Assembly (NCBI RefSeq): GCF_029067145.1
Contig: NZ_JAIEFA010000057.1
Location: 1 to 14,133, forward strand
From: Helicobacter sp.
GTDB lineage: Bacteria > Campylobacterota > Campylobacteria > Campylobacterales > Helicobacteraceae
Direction: 5' to 3'
Length of the DNA stretch: 14,133 nucleotides
In this document: piece by piece, positions 7,710 through 14,133 of the stretch
Layout: every line of letters starts with the position of its first letter
Position numbering within the stretch: the first letter of the stretch is position 1
Program-made: the position numbers and the translations under genes
The notes under the pieces: model-generated
The model's database searches: none
What the model was told of the DNA's origin: nothing
The model's input: the letters and a program-made list of their open reading frames with translations, nothing else

Positions 7710-8540
7710 CTAATCCATCACTTTTACAAAGATATTTTTTCCTAAGCGATCCACCTTAGGAGCAAGATTTAAAATATTTTCTGAATGCCCAAGATATAGC
7801 GTCCCGCCAATTTTCAGATGAGAAAATATTTGACTTAAAATCCGCTCTTGGTCTGAAACCTTAAAATAAATCAACACATTGCGACAGAAAATAATATCAA
7901 ATTCTTTTATCCCAAAAGGATATCTTGAATCATAAAGATTCTGCTGTTTGAAAGTCAAAATATTTTTCAAATTTGACTTTGCGTCCATAAAAAGCTCGTG
8001 GTCGTTTTTGTGTCTTATATCAAAATAATCTTTCAAATCTACCCAAGTCGGTAAAGGATTCAACTTGGTATTTACGACATATTTACCCTTTTTGGCAAAA
8101 TCCAACACCGAAGTATCAATATCAGTCGCAAGAACACTCACAGGAGTGCTAGAGCAATAAATTTCTTTTGCATAAAGTAAAGTTGTTGCGATAGAATAAG
8201 GTTCTTCACCCGTAGAACTAGCCGAACAATAAACTTTTACTGGCTCATTTTCCTTTAATCTATGTGGCAAGATTCTATCTAACATATCCTCAAAATGGAA
8301 TCCCTCGCGAAAGAAATCTGTTTTATTTGTCGTAAAAGCATTGACAAATTCCTGTTTAAAATGCCCATGCGTGACTTGATGAAAAAAACTATCAAAATCC
8401 TGAATATTAAATTTGCGTTTTAGTATATCCAAACGATTTTTAATAGTAGAATCTTTGCTAGTCGGCAAGTAAATTCCTGCGATTTTATAGATAATTTCTC
8501 GCGCCTTATTAATATCGCTGTTGTTAATATTGACAGACAT
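7710..8540 (-). CDS. cheR: Chemotaxis protein methyltransferase CheR
   Basis: A 276-residue S-adenosylmethionine-dependent methyltransferase that methylates glutamates on methyl-accepting chemotaxis proteins. It has the helical N-terminal domain (about 1-75) that docks on the receptor, the CheR signature TTNKTDFFRE (70-79), the SAM-binding loop SASSTGEEPYSIA (106-118), ATDID (138-142), FDIIFCRNVLIYF (214-226) and the late LYLGHSEN segment. Length matches the simple CheR form, without a C-terminal TPR extension. The ATG has a strong AGAGGAAG ribosome site and sits 9 bp after the CiaB-family gene; cheB follows after 1 bp. The pair supplies receptor adaptation. Confidence 0.95.
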   Translation of the reverse strand: MSVNINNSDINKAREIIYKIAGIYLPTSKDSTIKNRLDILKRKFNIQDFDSFFHQVTHGHFKQEFVNAFTTNKTDFFREGFHFEDMLDRILPHRLKENEPVKVYCSASSTGEEPYSIATTLLYAKEIYCSSTPVSVLATDIDTSVLDFAKKGKYVVNTKLNPLPTWVDLKDYFDIRHKNDHELFMDAKSNLKNILTFKQQNLYDSRYPFGIKEFDIIFCRNVLIYFKVSDQERILSQIFSHLKIGGTLYLGHSENILNLAPKVDRLGKNIFVKVMD

Positions 8541-8549
8541 TCTTCCTCT

Positions 8550-10556
8550 TTAGTTTAAATTATGCTGTTTTTTATAGGCTTCTTGCCATTTTTGTGAAGT
8601 CAAAGTATCGGTTACTTGCCCAATATTTTGGTATTGTTGATAATAATCTTCCACAAAAGCTCTTATTTCTGATTTTATAGGTTTATAATTTCCTTCAGAA
8701 TCTTTTAGGACATAATTATCCAAAAAAACTTTTGCATCTTGCTTGTTTAAATAAGTTACAATCAACCGATTATAAACATTCAAATATTGCTTTTTTAGAG
8801 CTTGCATTGTAGCTTCATTAACTTTAACCTCTAATGCTGTTGTTTCAAAATTGCCTTTATAATGTAAAACCCCTGCACCAAATAAAACTTCTAAGTGGAT
8901 TAACCCCTCACAATAATAAGGCAATACTTCATCTTCTTTCATCCACGCAATCAAACCTACCGCACGTGCAATAGTATTAAAAATAAGCTCTTTTAGCAAG
9001 GGCTGATTGGGGGACAAAAAATAATAGACAAGCCCGCCCATTGTCGCCTTAAATTCTTCTATATTTTTAAATTGCCCGCTTGCATTCATTTTTAATTCAC
9101 TATCTGAACTTACCCATAAAATATGCCCAAACTCGTGCCCAATCGTCGCAATCTCATACACTTTATACCAATTCTCTTTTTTAAAAAACAATAATTCCCT
9201 ATTAAAATCCAAAAAATCTTGCGGAAAAGTCTTAGAAGTTAGAAGCATAAAAGGCTTAGCCATAGATAATTCGCGCACTCTATCGGGAAAATAAAAAATC
9301 TTTTTGCCATATTTTTTGCTAACTTTTTCATCATTTGGCACGACTTGCGCACTAAAAAGCCCATTTAGCTCTGCTCCATAAAAAAGTGCAGGTAGCCCAC
9401 CATAACTTTGTGTTTTAAGCAAAGATTCCTCTACGCACGAATTAATTTCTTTTTTATATTCGGTATGGGGAGCTTTAGAGCTGTAAAATTGATAAAATTT
9501 CAACATAGATTCTTTGGAAATTTTACAATCCTGCTCTTCTTGAGGATTGAGCAAATCAACCCCATCGTAAATTCTAGCAATACGCAAATCCCATTCAGGA
9601 GCAACAGCCTTTCTAAAATGGTCTTCATAATATTCTAAAGGATGTCCAATCTGCAAAGGAGTAGAAATCGTCATCCAAGCTTTATCTACAAGTCTCCAAG
9701 ATTCCAACAAACGACTCGTGTTTGTTTGCATTAAGGCGGATTTTAAGGTTTTTAAATAATGCAAATGTGCGTTTTTTTGCTCTAATTTTGGTAAAACTTC
9801 TGGGGTTTTTTCCAAAGATTCAATCCCTACATCAAAAGCCTTTTTTAATTCTTCAAACTCTTCTTTAAAAAATTCCGCATACGCCACAGCTTGATAGATA
9901 GAATCCTTAAGTACAGGCACAGAGTAGCTTCTATCTCCTATTTCATTTTCATTAACTAACACATCTTTTTGTGTCGGGAGCTCTTTTAAGGTTTCTTGAC
10001 TTAAAATATTTTTTAAAGAAAGTGTAGAAGTAGAAGAAATCTCCATACTAGGCTTTAAAACTTCTAAGATTTTTTGTAAATCCTTATTGTATTTTTGATT
10101 TAATTCACGATTGATTCCCAAAATCAAATCCCTCTGCCAAGCCATAAAAAATTCATTAAAACATAAGCCTATCTTATGAACTGCTTGAATTAATGCCCGC
10201 AAAAATGGACTTAAAAGCCGCTCCTTTGTGATATATCCCAACAATAATTGATGTTTTTCCATATGAAAATTACAAGTGATTTTTAAAAGCTGCATTCTTA
10301 GGCTGATGATTTGTTCCTCTTGCATTTCAAGCTTTTGCAAGACATTCATCAAAGGAGCTTCCTGCAGTGCTATTACGCGGTCTAAACAAGCAAGTAGAGA
10401 TTCGCGATTGTGTGGAATCTGCACAAAAATACTTTCCAAAAAATGCGGAATTTTATCTGTTTTGATAGATTCATAAAGTGCGTTTGTCTGCTTGTTTTGT
10501 GCCTCTATACGTTTATAAACTTTTGTAATATCGTGCAAAACATCCGCTTCTGTCAT
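8550..10556 (-). CDS. ciaB: CiaB-family (Campylobacter invasion antigen B-like) protein with zincin motif
   Basis: A 668-residue protein that I place in the CiaB family from its overall character and blocks such as IGHPLEYYEDHFRKAVAPEW (303-322) and SAQVVPNDEKVSKK (402-415). C. jejuni CiaB (about 610 residues) was described as a flagellum-exported invasion antigen. The sequence also carries an HExxH motif, HEFGH (474-478), in a helix-like context (IATIGHEFGHILW), followed 22 residues later by EEFKATMGG (500-508); E501 is a candidate third zinc ligand, the arrangement seen in gluzincin peptidases. No signal peptide or membrane segment is visible; the N-terminal half is helix- and Leu/Glu/Lys-rich. 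TAAGGAG overlaps the upstream djlA stop, giving a good ribosome site 9 bp after djlA. Metal binding and peptidase activity are inferences; the family assignment rests on memory, not a search. Confidence 0.75.
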   Translation of the reverse strand: MTEADVLHDITKVYKRIEAQNKQTNALYESIKTDKIPHFLESIFVQIPHNRESLLACLDRVIALQEAPLMNVLQKLEMQEEQIISLRMQLLKITCNFHMEKHQLLLGYITKERLLSPFLRALIQAVHKIGLCFNEFFMAWQRDLILGINRELNQKYNKDLQKILEVLKPSMEISSTSTLSLKNILSQETLKELPTQKDVLVNENEIGDRSYSVPVLKDSIYQAVAYAEFFKEEFEELKKAFDVGIESLEKTPEVLPKLEQKNAHLHYLKTLKSALMQTNTSRLLESWRLVDKAWMTISTPLQIGHPLEYYEDHFRKAVAPEWDLRIARIYDGVDLLNPQEEQDCKISKESMLKFYQFYSSKAPHTEYKKEINSCVEESLLKTQSYGGLPALFYGAELNGLFSAQVVPNDEKVSKKYGKKIFYFPDRVRELSMAKPFMLLTSKTFPQDFLDFNRELLFFKKENWYKVYEIATIGHEFGHILWVSSDSELKMNASGQFKNIEEFKATMGGLVYYFLSPNQPLLKELIFNTIARAVGLIAWMKEDEVLPYYCEGLIHLEVLFGAGVLHYKGNFETTALEVKVNEATMQALKKQYLNVYNRLIVTYLNKQDAKVFLDNYVLKDSEGNYKPIKSEIRAFVEDYYQQYQNIGQVTDTLTSQKWQEAYKKQHNLN

Positions 10557-10565
10557 TTTTACTCC

Positions 10566-11408
10566 TTACTCTGCTGTGCTTGCTGCCTTTTTGTGTTCTT
10601 TGATAATTTGATATGCTTGATTAATGGTTTGTAACTTTTTGGTGGAATCCTCCATAATAGACTGCTCCAAACCCTTGTGATATAAAATATCTGGGTGGAA
10701 TTGGCGCACGAGATTCTTATAGGTTTTTTTAATATGTTCCATACTATCTTCTTCGCTTACACCTAAAGTAGTATAAGCTTCTTGCAAAGTAGAATCTGCT
10801 TGTTTTTGAGTATAAAATTCTTCAAAGGCGTCATAAAGAGTATTAAAATCTTCATTATTAATCTCCAAATAAGCCGCAACATCTAAAATAATTTCGCGCT
10901 CCTCATTCCCTAGTTCGCCATCTGCATAGGCAAGAGCAAGCAAATATTCTACCAATTTTAAGCGACTTTTGTATTGTCCTTTGGTAAGTGTTGCATAGCT
11001 TTGAGTTAGGGATTCCACACTTTCATTAGTAGAATCAAAAATTTTATGCAAAATTTCTAAAATTTCATCTTTTTGATTCATCGCACTTTGCAAACACAAC
11101 GCATCTGCAATATCCTGTATGGTGTTTTCCATAAGCTCTAGCTCTAGCTCACACACTTTGCCATCACTTTGAGCAAGTTTGGATAAAAGCGCGACAATCA
11201 AGCCATATTCACTCTTTGCAATCTTTTCCTCTCTGCTAAGGCTAGAGATTTGCTCTTGATTTTTGTATGGATTTTGATATTCGCTTAATTCACTATCCTT
11301 TTCTTTATTGTTGATTTGAGGACGTTTTTGTGGGTGATTAAGATAATCTCTAAAATTAATCATTGCAATGGCAATAATGACAATCGTAACAAGCAGTAAA
11401 ATCTCCAT
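10566..11408 (-). CDS. djlA: DjlA-like membrane co-chaperone: TM segment, TerB-like domain, C-terminal J domain
   Basis: 280 residues from the ATG at 11408. One N-terminal membrane helix (MEILLLVTIVIIAIAMINF, 1-19), a charged linker, a TerB-like helical domain (about 63-200) with two acidic repeats SDGKV (81-85) and ADGELG (162-167), and a C-terminal J domain (about 208-275) with intact HPD (238-240) in RQFHPD. Order and length match DjlA, an inner-membrane J protein that stimulates DnaK ATPase. I prefer ATG 11408 over an upstream in-frame TTG at 11414: AAGGA, which overlaps the preceding stop codon, lies 6 nt before this ATG and the TTG would fall too close to it. It follows the metallochaperone gene by 9 bp and precedes the CiaB-family gene by 9 bp. 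The client is unknown. Confidence 0.88.
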   Translation of the reverse strand: MEILLLVTIVIIAIAMINFRDYLNHPQKRPQINNKEKDSELSEYQNPYKNQEQISSLSREEKIAKSEYGLIVALLSKLAQSDGKVCELELELMENTIQDIADALCLQSAMNQKDEILEILHKIFDSTNESVESLTQSYATLTKGQYKSRLKLVEYLLALAYADGELGNEEREIILDVAAYLEINNEDFNTLYDAFEEFYTQKQADSTLQEAYTTLGVSEEDSMEHIKKTYKNLVRQFHPDILYHKGLEQSIMEDSTKKLQTINQAYQIIKEHKKAASTAE

Positions 11409-11417
11409 TCGCAATCC

Positions 11418-11645
11418 TTATTTTGCAAAAAACCCTTTAAGCTTATTTAGGATTCCACTTTCATTCAAAAATCCCAATTCTGCAAGCTTATGTTTAATCT
11501 CCGCAATTCCATTATTATCTGCCTCTACCTCTACGCTTTGGCTTGCAATATCTACGCGCAAGGAAGGATATTTTTGCAAAAGTGCTTCATTGATTTTTTT
11601 AACACATCCTTGACATTTGATATTTTGACATTGTATTTTTTTCAT
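11418..11645 (-). CDS. Small heavy-metal-associated (HMA) domain protein, copper chaperone-like
   Basis: 75 residues, a single ferredoxin-like HMA domain of the CopZ/CopP/Atx1 type. The metal loop is IKCQGC with C11 and C14; a further Cys at position 6 is unusual, and the Met and Thr that normally precede the first Cys are Ile and Lys. The rest (KKINEALLQKYPSLRVDIA, EVEAD, ELGFL) matches the beta-alpha-beta-beta-alpha-beta pattern. A short basic tail (LNKLKGFFAK) is longer than the roughly 66-residue H. pylori CopP. The ATG lies 31 bp after the tRNA 3' end; the best ribosome site is a weak GGGGA about 11 nt upstream. No copper ATPase gene is adjacent, so the partner must be elsewhere. Cu(I) is likely but another soft metal is possible. 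Confidence 0.85.
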   Translation of the reverse strand: MKKIQCQNIKCQGCVKKINEALLQKYPSLRVDIASQSVEVEADNNGIAEIKHKLAELGFLNESGILNKLKGFFAK

Positions 11646-11676
11646 AATTTAAATTTCCCCAAGTTTTGATGTGATG

Positions 11677-11753
11677 TGGTGGGCCCTATAGGACTTGAAC
11701 CTATGACCAATCGGTTATGAGCCGAGTGCTCTAACCAGCTGAGCTAAGGGCCC
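11677..11753 (-). tRNA. tRNA with CAU anticodon, probably tRNA-Ile2 (lysidine type), CCA encoded
   Basis: A complete 77-nt cloverleaf with encoded ACCA end: acceptor stem GGGCCCU/AGGGCCC fully paired, D arm AGCTCAGCTGGTTAGAGC, anticodon loop CTCATAA (anticodon at 11717-11719), T arm ATAGG-TTCAAGT-CCTAT. Pairs 4-69 and 5-68 are both C-G, which is the pattern of Ile2 tRNAs recognised by TilS, and the variable/T region (TTGGTC..GGTTCAAGTCC) resembles E. coli ileX more than elongator Met. It would then read AUA after C34 is modified to lysidine. Automatic tools may call it tRNA-Met. Pair 27-43 is a C-U mismatch. Its first 23 nt overlap the end of the rodA frame. Confidence 0.95.
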
Positions 11754-12909
11754 TTTTTGAAAAAGAGGTATGATTATACACAAATTTATATCTAAAGGCA
11801 AGTAAATTTTCTAATACAGCAAAAAGAATCATAAAGGTAATAAAGCTGCTGCCTCCATAACTAAATAATGGCAATGGAATCCCAACCACAGGTGCTAGCC
11901 CAATCGTCATTGCAATATTCACTCCCGAATAAATAAAAATCAACAAGCCTATACAATAAGAAATCATTTTTAAAAAATAGTCTTTTTCATTTTCATAACT
12001 CATAGAAAAAATATGAAAAATCAAAGAAGCATAGAGAATAAACAATCCAACCGAGCCCACAAAACCGAATCTTTCTACAAAGTAGGGAAAAATAAAATCA
12101 CTTGTTGCAATGGGCAAAAACTTATATAATGCCTGCGTGGCTGCTTCTTTTTCCTTTCCATAGATTCCGCCTGAACCTACGGCAATCATTGCTTGTTTGA
12201 CTTGATAATCTGGCTCTTTGGAGATGAAATCTACGATTCTTTTTTTCTGATAGTCGTGCAGATTCGCATACAAAATGGGAGACAAAAATAAAACGCCAAT
12301 CACTAAGGTAAGCCAAATCTTATAATTTACCCCGATTAAAAACAATGCGCCAAAGCTCATCAGCAATAATACAAGTGCCGTTCCCAAATCAGGCTGTTTT
12401 AAAACCAACAAAAAAGGCAACAAAATCAAAAAAGAAAGCTTCAAAAAATCTAGCAACTTATAGCCATTTTTAGGAGGTGGCTTTTTATCCACATAGTAAG
12501 CTATCATCAAAATTAATGCAGGTTTCATCGTCTCTGAAGGCTGGAAAGTGAAATGGATAAAAGGAATCTCAAGCCACCTTTGCGCGCCCAAACGCGTATC
12601 TCCAAAAAACTCAACCAAAACCAAAAGCGCGACATTAACACAATAAAAGCCAACGATAAACCACGGGATTCTACGCACAGGAATCAAAAATACCACCGCA
12701 AAAATCAATAATCCCACGCCGACATAAACTAAAACTTTATTGCCCAAAAATTCGTTGTTTTCGTTAATTAAAAACCAAGAAAGCAGAATAATTGGAGCAA
12801 TCAATAAAGGCAAAGTATAATCAAAATATGCTAGAATCTTGCGGTTAATTTTAAACAAAAGACAATCCCAAAAATAAATATGCGGTAATTTTAAGGATAA
12901 TTTTAACAT
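11731..12909 (-). CDS. rodA: RodA, SEDS-family peptidoglycan glycosyltransferase
   Basis: A 392-residue FtsW/RodA/SpoVE membrane protein with about ten hydrophobic segments, the lipid II polymerase of the elongasome that works with PBP2. Family marks: FQPSE (122-126), KQPDLGTA (171-178), D271 in LPIATSDFIF (the position of the catalytic Asp of E. coli RodA) and IPLPLFSYGGSS (344-355). RodA rather than FtsW is suggested by these motifs and by the neighbouring RluA gene, an arrangement I recall from H. pylori. The ATG at 12909 has almost no ribosome site and adds about 20 residues before the expected NRKILAYFDY start; a TTG within them is an alternative. The frame has no stop until TAG at 11731, inside the downstream tRNA, so its last eight codons (RALSSAG and stop) are tRNA sequence. 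Confidence 0.93.
   Translation of the reverse strand: MLKLSLKLPHIYFWDCLLFKINRKILAYFDYTLPLLIAPIILLSWFLINENNEFLGNKVLVYVGVGLLIFAVVFLIPVRRIPWFIVGFYCVNVALLVLVEFFGDTRLGAQRWLEIPFIHFTFQPSETMKPALILMIAYYVDKKPPPKNGYKLLDFLKLSFLILLPFLLVLKQPDLGTALVLLLMSFGALFLIGVNYKIWLTLVIGVLFLSPILYANLHDYQKKRIVDFISKEPDYQVKQAMIAVGSGGIYGKEKEAATQALYKFLPIATSDFIFPYFVERFGFVGSVGLFILYASLIFHIFSMSYENEKDYFLKMISYCIGLLIFIYSGVNIAMTIGLAPVVGIPLPLFSYGGSSFITFMILFAVLENLLAFRYKFVYNHTSFSKRALSSAG
11773..11801 (-). promoter_or_regulatory. Promoter inside the 3' end of rodA, driving the tRNA and downstream genes
   Basis: A perfect TATAAT (11778-11773) is preceded at a 17-bp spacing by TTGCCT (11801-11796, 4 of 6 to TTGACA). Initiation near 11766 would give a pre-tRNA with a leader of about a dozen nucleotides. 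Both boxes lie in rodA coding sequence, so part of the rodA C-terminus (LAFRYKFVYN region) is shared with promoter function. It could also supply the metallochaperone-djlA-ciaB-cheR-cheB-yigZ run. Confidence 0.6.
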
Positions 12910-12924
12910 AATTTTTAAATAAAG

Positions 12925-12930
12925 ATTCTA
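12925..12930 (-). promoter_or_regulatory. Probable -10 box of the rodA promoter
   Basis: TATAGAAT on the minus strand contains TAGAAT, the same -10 word as at typA. Upstream on this strand are a T6 and a T9 tract (12932-12948), matching the T-rich upstream pattern of epsilonproteobacterial promoters. Initiation near 12918 would leave a leader of only about 9 nt before the ATG, which fits the missing ribosome site. The T-rich part lies over the first codons of the divergent pseudouridine synthase gene. Confidence 0.45.
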
Positions 12931-12936
12931 TAAAAA

Positions 12937-14076
12937 ATGAAAAAAAAATCACATCTTGCTTTTGCCTATGATTCCTCCTCTGTTTTTTTGAATCCAAATT
13001 CTACTTGCGAGGATTCTAAATCCCAACAAAAACAGGATTCTATTTCTTACCAAACGCTCATTCCTAACGCCGATGAAATAGGAATCCGAGCAGATATTTT
13101 TCTCGCTAAAACACTGCAAATCTCACGTTCGCAAGTAGAAAAACTTTGTGCGAACAAGCAAATTTTGCTCAATGGCTCTCCTCTTACCAAACTTGGAATC
13201 CTTTTAAAAGCGCAGGATATTTTTACTTTTCAAGAGAGAGTCAAGCCTCTTTGCGATTCTACAAATTCTCAAACCTTTGAGATTCCAATTCTCTATCAAG
13301 ACGAGGAGTTATTGATTTTGAATAAACCCGCTGGATTAATCGTCCATCGTGCAAATGTGCAAGATGAACAATACACGCTTGTAGATTGGCTAAAACAAAA
13401 AAAATTTTCACTTTCTAATCTTGGGGATTCCTATCGCGCGGGCATTGTGCATAGATTGGACAAAGGCACAAGCGGCGCAATCGTAATTGCAAAGACAAAT
13501 TTCGCGCACGAACATTTAAAATCACAGCTGCAATCGCGTCAAATGGGACGCTATTATCTTTGTGTCATTGATAAAGCATTGAAAGAATCGCAAATGGTGG
13601 ATTCTCCACTAATACGACATTCCAAAAATCGTTTAAAATACACTACGACAAACAAAAATAATCCCAATGCAAAATCCGCTAAAACCGCGTTTTTTAAAAT
13701 TTCCTCCGCACAAAATGAAAAATTGCGTTATGAACTCATTGGAGCAAAGCTTTTTAGCGGGCGCACGCACCAAATCCGTGCGCATTTGAGTAGTTTAAAT
13801 CGTCATATTTTAGGCGATTACTTTTATGGTTATACAAAAGATTCTCACTTCAATGGATTTTTAGAAGACAGAATCTTGCTTCACTCTCATTTACTTTATT
13901 TAAACCACCCAAAAAATGGCGAAACTTTGCATTTTTATGCCCCGCTTTTTGAGGATATGCAAGACTTTTTAAAAACCCATTTTTCTTTAGAAAACTATCA
14001 AGATTCCTCTAATAATCTGCTTTTTCCGCTTGAAAGTCTTTATCATTCTGCTTTTTTTATGGATTCTATTGTGTAG
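12937..14076 (+). CDS. RluA/RluD-family 23S rRNA pseudouridine synthase
   Basis: 379 residues. An S4 RNA-binding domain (about 47-105: IGIRADIFLAK, ISRSQVEKLCANKQILLNG) precedes the RluA catalytic domain (about 115-345). The catalytic block is HRLDKGTSG (172-180) with nucleophile D175; ILNKPAGLIVH (127-137) and FSGRTHQIRAH (273-283) are the other family motifs. It isomerises specific uridines, most likely in large-subunit rRNA as RluD does; the exact target cannot be told. The start at 12937 is the only upstream ATG and gives a Ser/Gln/Lys-rich N-terminal extension of about 45 residues before the S4 domain; codons 2-4 are an A9 tract. There is no clear ribosome site, so the start is uncertain (an in-frame TTG at 12988 is the alternative). 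It is divergent from rodA with a 27-bp gap; its promoter must overlap the rodA 5' end (CATAAT near 12907 is one candidate). Confidence 0.9.
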   Translation: MKKKSHLAFAYDSSSVFLNPNSTCEDSKSQQKQDSISYQTLIPNADEIGIRADIFLAKTLQISRSQVEKLCANKQILLNGSPLTKLGILLKAQDIFTFQERVKPLCDSTNSQTFEIPILYQDEELLILNKPAGLIVHRANVQDEQYTLVDWLKQKKFSLSNLGDSYRAGIVHRLDKGTSGAIVIAKTNFAHEHLKSQLQSRQMGRYYLCVIDKALKESQMVDSPLIRHSKNRLKYTTTNKNNPNAKSAKTAFFKISSAQNEKLRYELIGAKLFSGRTHQIRAHLSSLNRHILGDYFYGYTKDSHFNGFLEDRILLHSHLLYLNHPKNGETLHFYAPLFEDMQDFLKTHFSLENYQDSSNNLLFPLESLYHSAFFMDSIV

Positions 14077-14133
14077 ATTTTCTTTGTAAAATTATTAATT
14101 CTCCTTGAAGAAATCTTGCACTAAATTATATAA

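Noticed and set aside
11409..11414. TTG start for djlA two codons upstream of the ATG
   Set aside because: It lies next to the AAGGA ribosome site, while the ATG at 11408 has ideal spacing.
11677..11753. tRNA 3' end as an integration site of a mobile element
   Set aside because: No integrase, no repeated tRNA end and no foreign-looking genes nearby; the neighbours are core genes.
14101..14130. TATAAT and AAGGAG on the minus strand at the right edge, suggesting a gene start
   Set aside because: No ATG, GTG or TTG follows at usable spacing, and the strand then runs antisense through the pseudouridine synthase; probably chance in A+T-rich sequence or part of a region beyond the window.

Overview
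This is an A+T-rich, gene-dense window from an epsilonproteobacterium, most likely a Helicobacter of the enterohepatic type. The evidence is the NrdA with a lineage-type insertion and Cys-x2-Cys tail, a CheB with no receiver domain next to CheR, a CiaB-family protein, T-rich promoters with little -35, and a sigma-54-type promoter before a flagellar-like gene. CheR, CheB and CiaB argue against H. pylori itself, which to my knowledge lacks CheR and CheB. The species cannot be fixed from the sequence.

Layout. (1) 1-622, minus strand: N-terminal part of a low-complexity protein that I read as flagellar hook-length control protein FliK, cut by the window edge, with a near-consensus sigma-54 site at 668-684. 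(2) 754-6326, plus strand: a tight cluster typA - nrdA - PIN/PhoH ATPase (gaps of 11 and 0 bp), divergent from fliK. (3) 6327-6456: a convergent 130-bp intergenic region occupied by a palindromic element with perfect 11-bp inverted ends. (4) 6457-12909, minus strand: a long co-directional run, in transcription order rodA, tRNA(CAU), a small heavy-metal-binding (copper chaperone-like) protein, DjlA-like TerB/J-domain membrane protein, CiaB-family zinc-protease-like protein, CheR, CheB catalytic domain, and YigZ/IMPACT protein. From the metallochaperone on, gaps are 9 bp or less. (5) 12937-14076, plus strand: an RluA-family pseudouridine synthase divergent from rodA by only 27 bp. No mobile element, CRISPR array, integrase or anomalous foreign block is visible.

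How it works together: the plus cluster holds ribosome/translation (TypA), deoxynucleotide synthesis (NrdA; its NrdB partner is not here) and RNA handling (PhoH). The minus cluster joins wall elongation (RodA), a tRNA, chaperone functions and the chemoreceptor adaptation pair CheR/CheB, with CiaB just upstream of cheR. The most striking local features are the rodA reading frame, which ends only inside the tRNA and uses the tRNA's D-loop UAG as its stop; a good promoter embedded in the rodA 3' end; an A9 tract shared by the rluA start and the rodA promoter; an intact HExxH...EExxA zincin signature in the CiaB-family protein; and a strong excess of the word GATTC/GAATC, which even shapes protein sequence.
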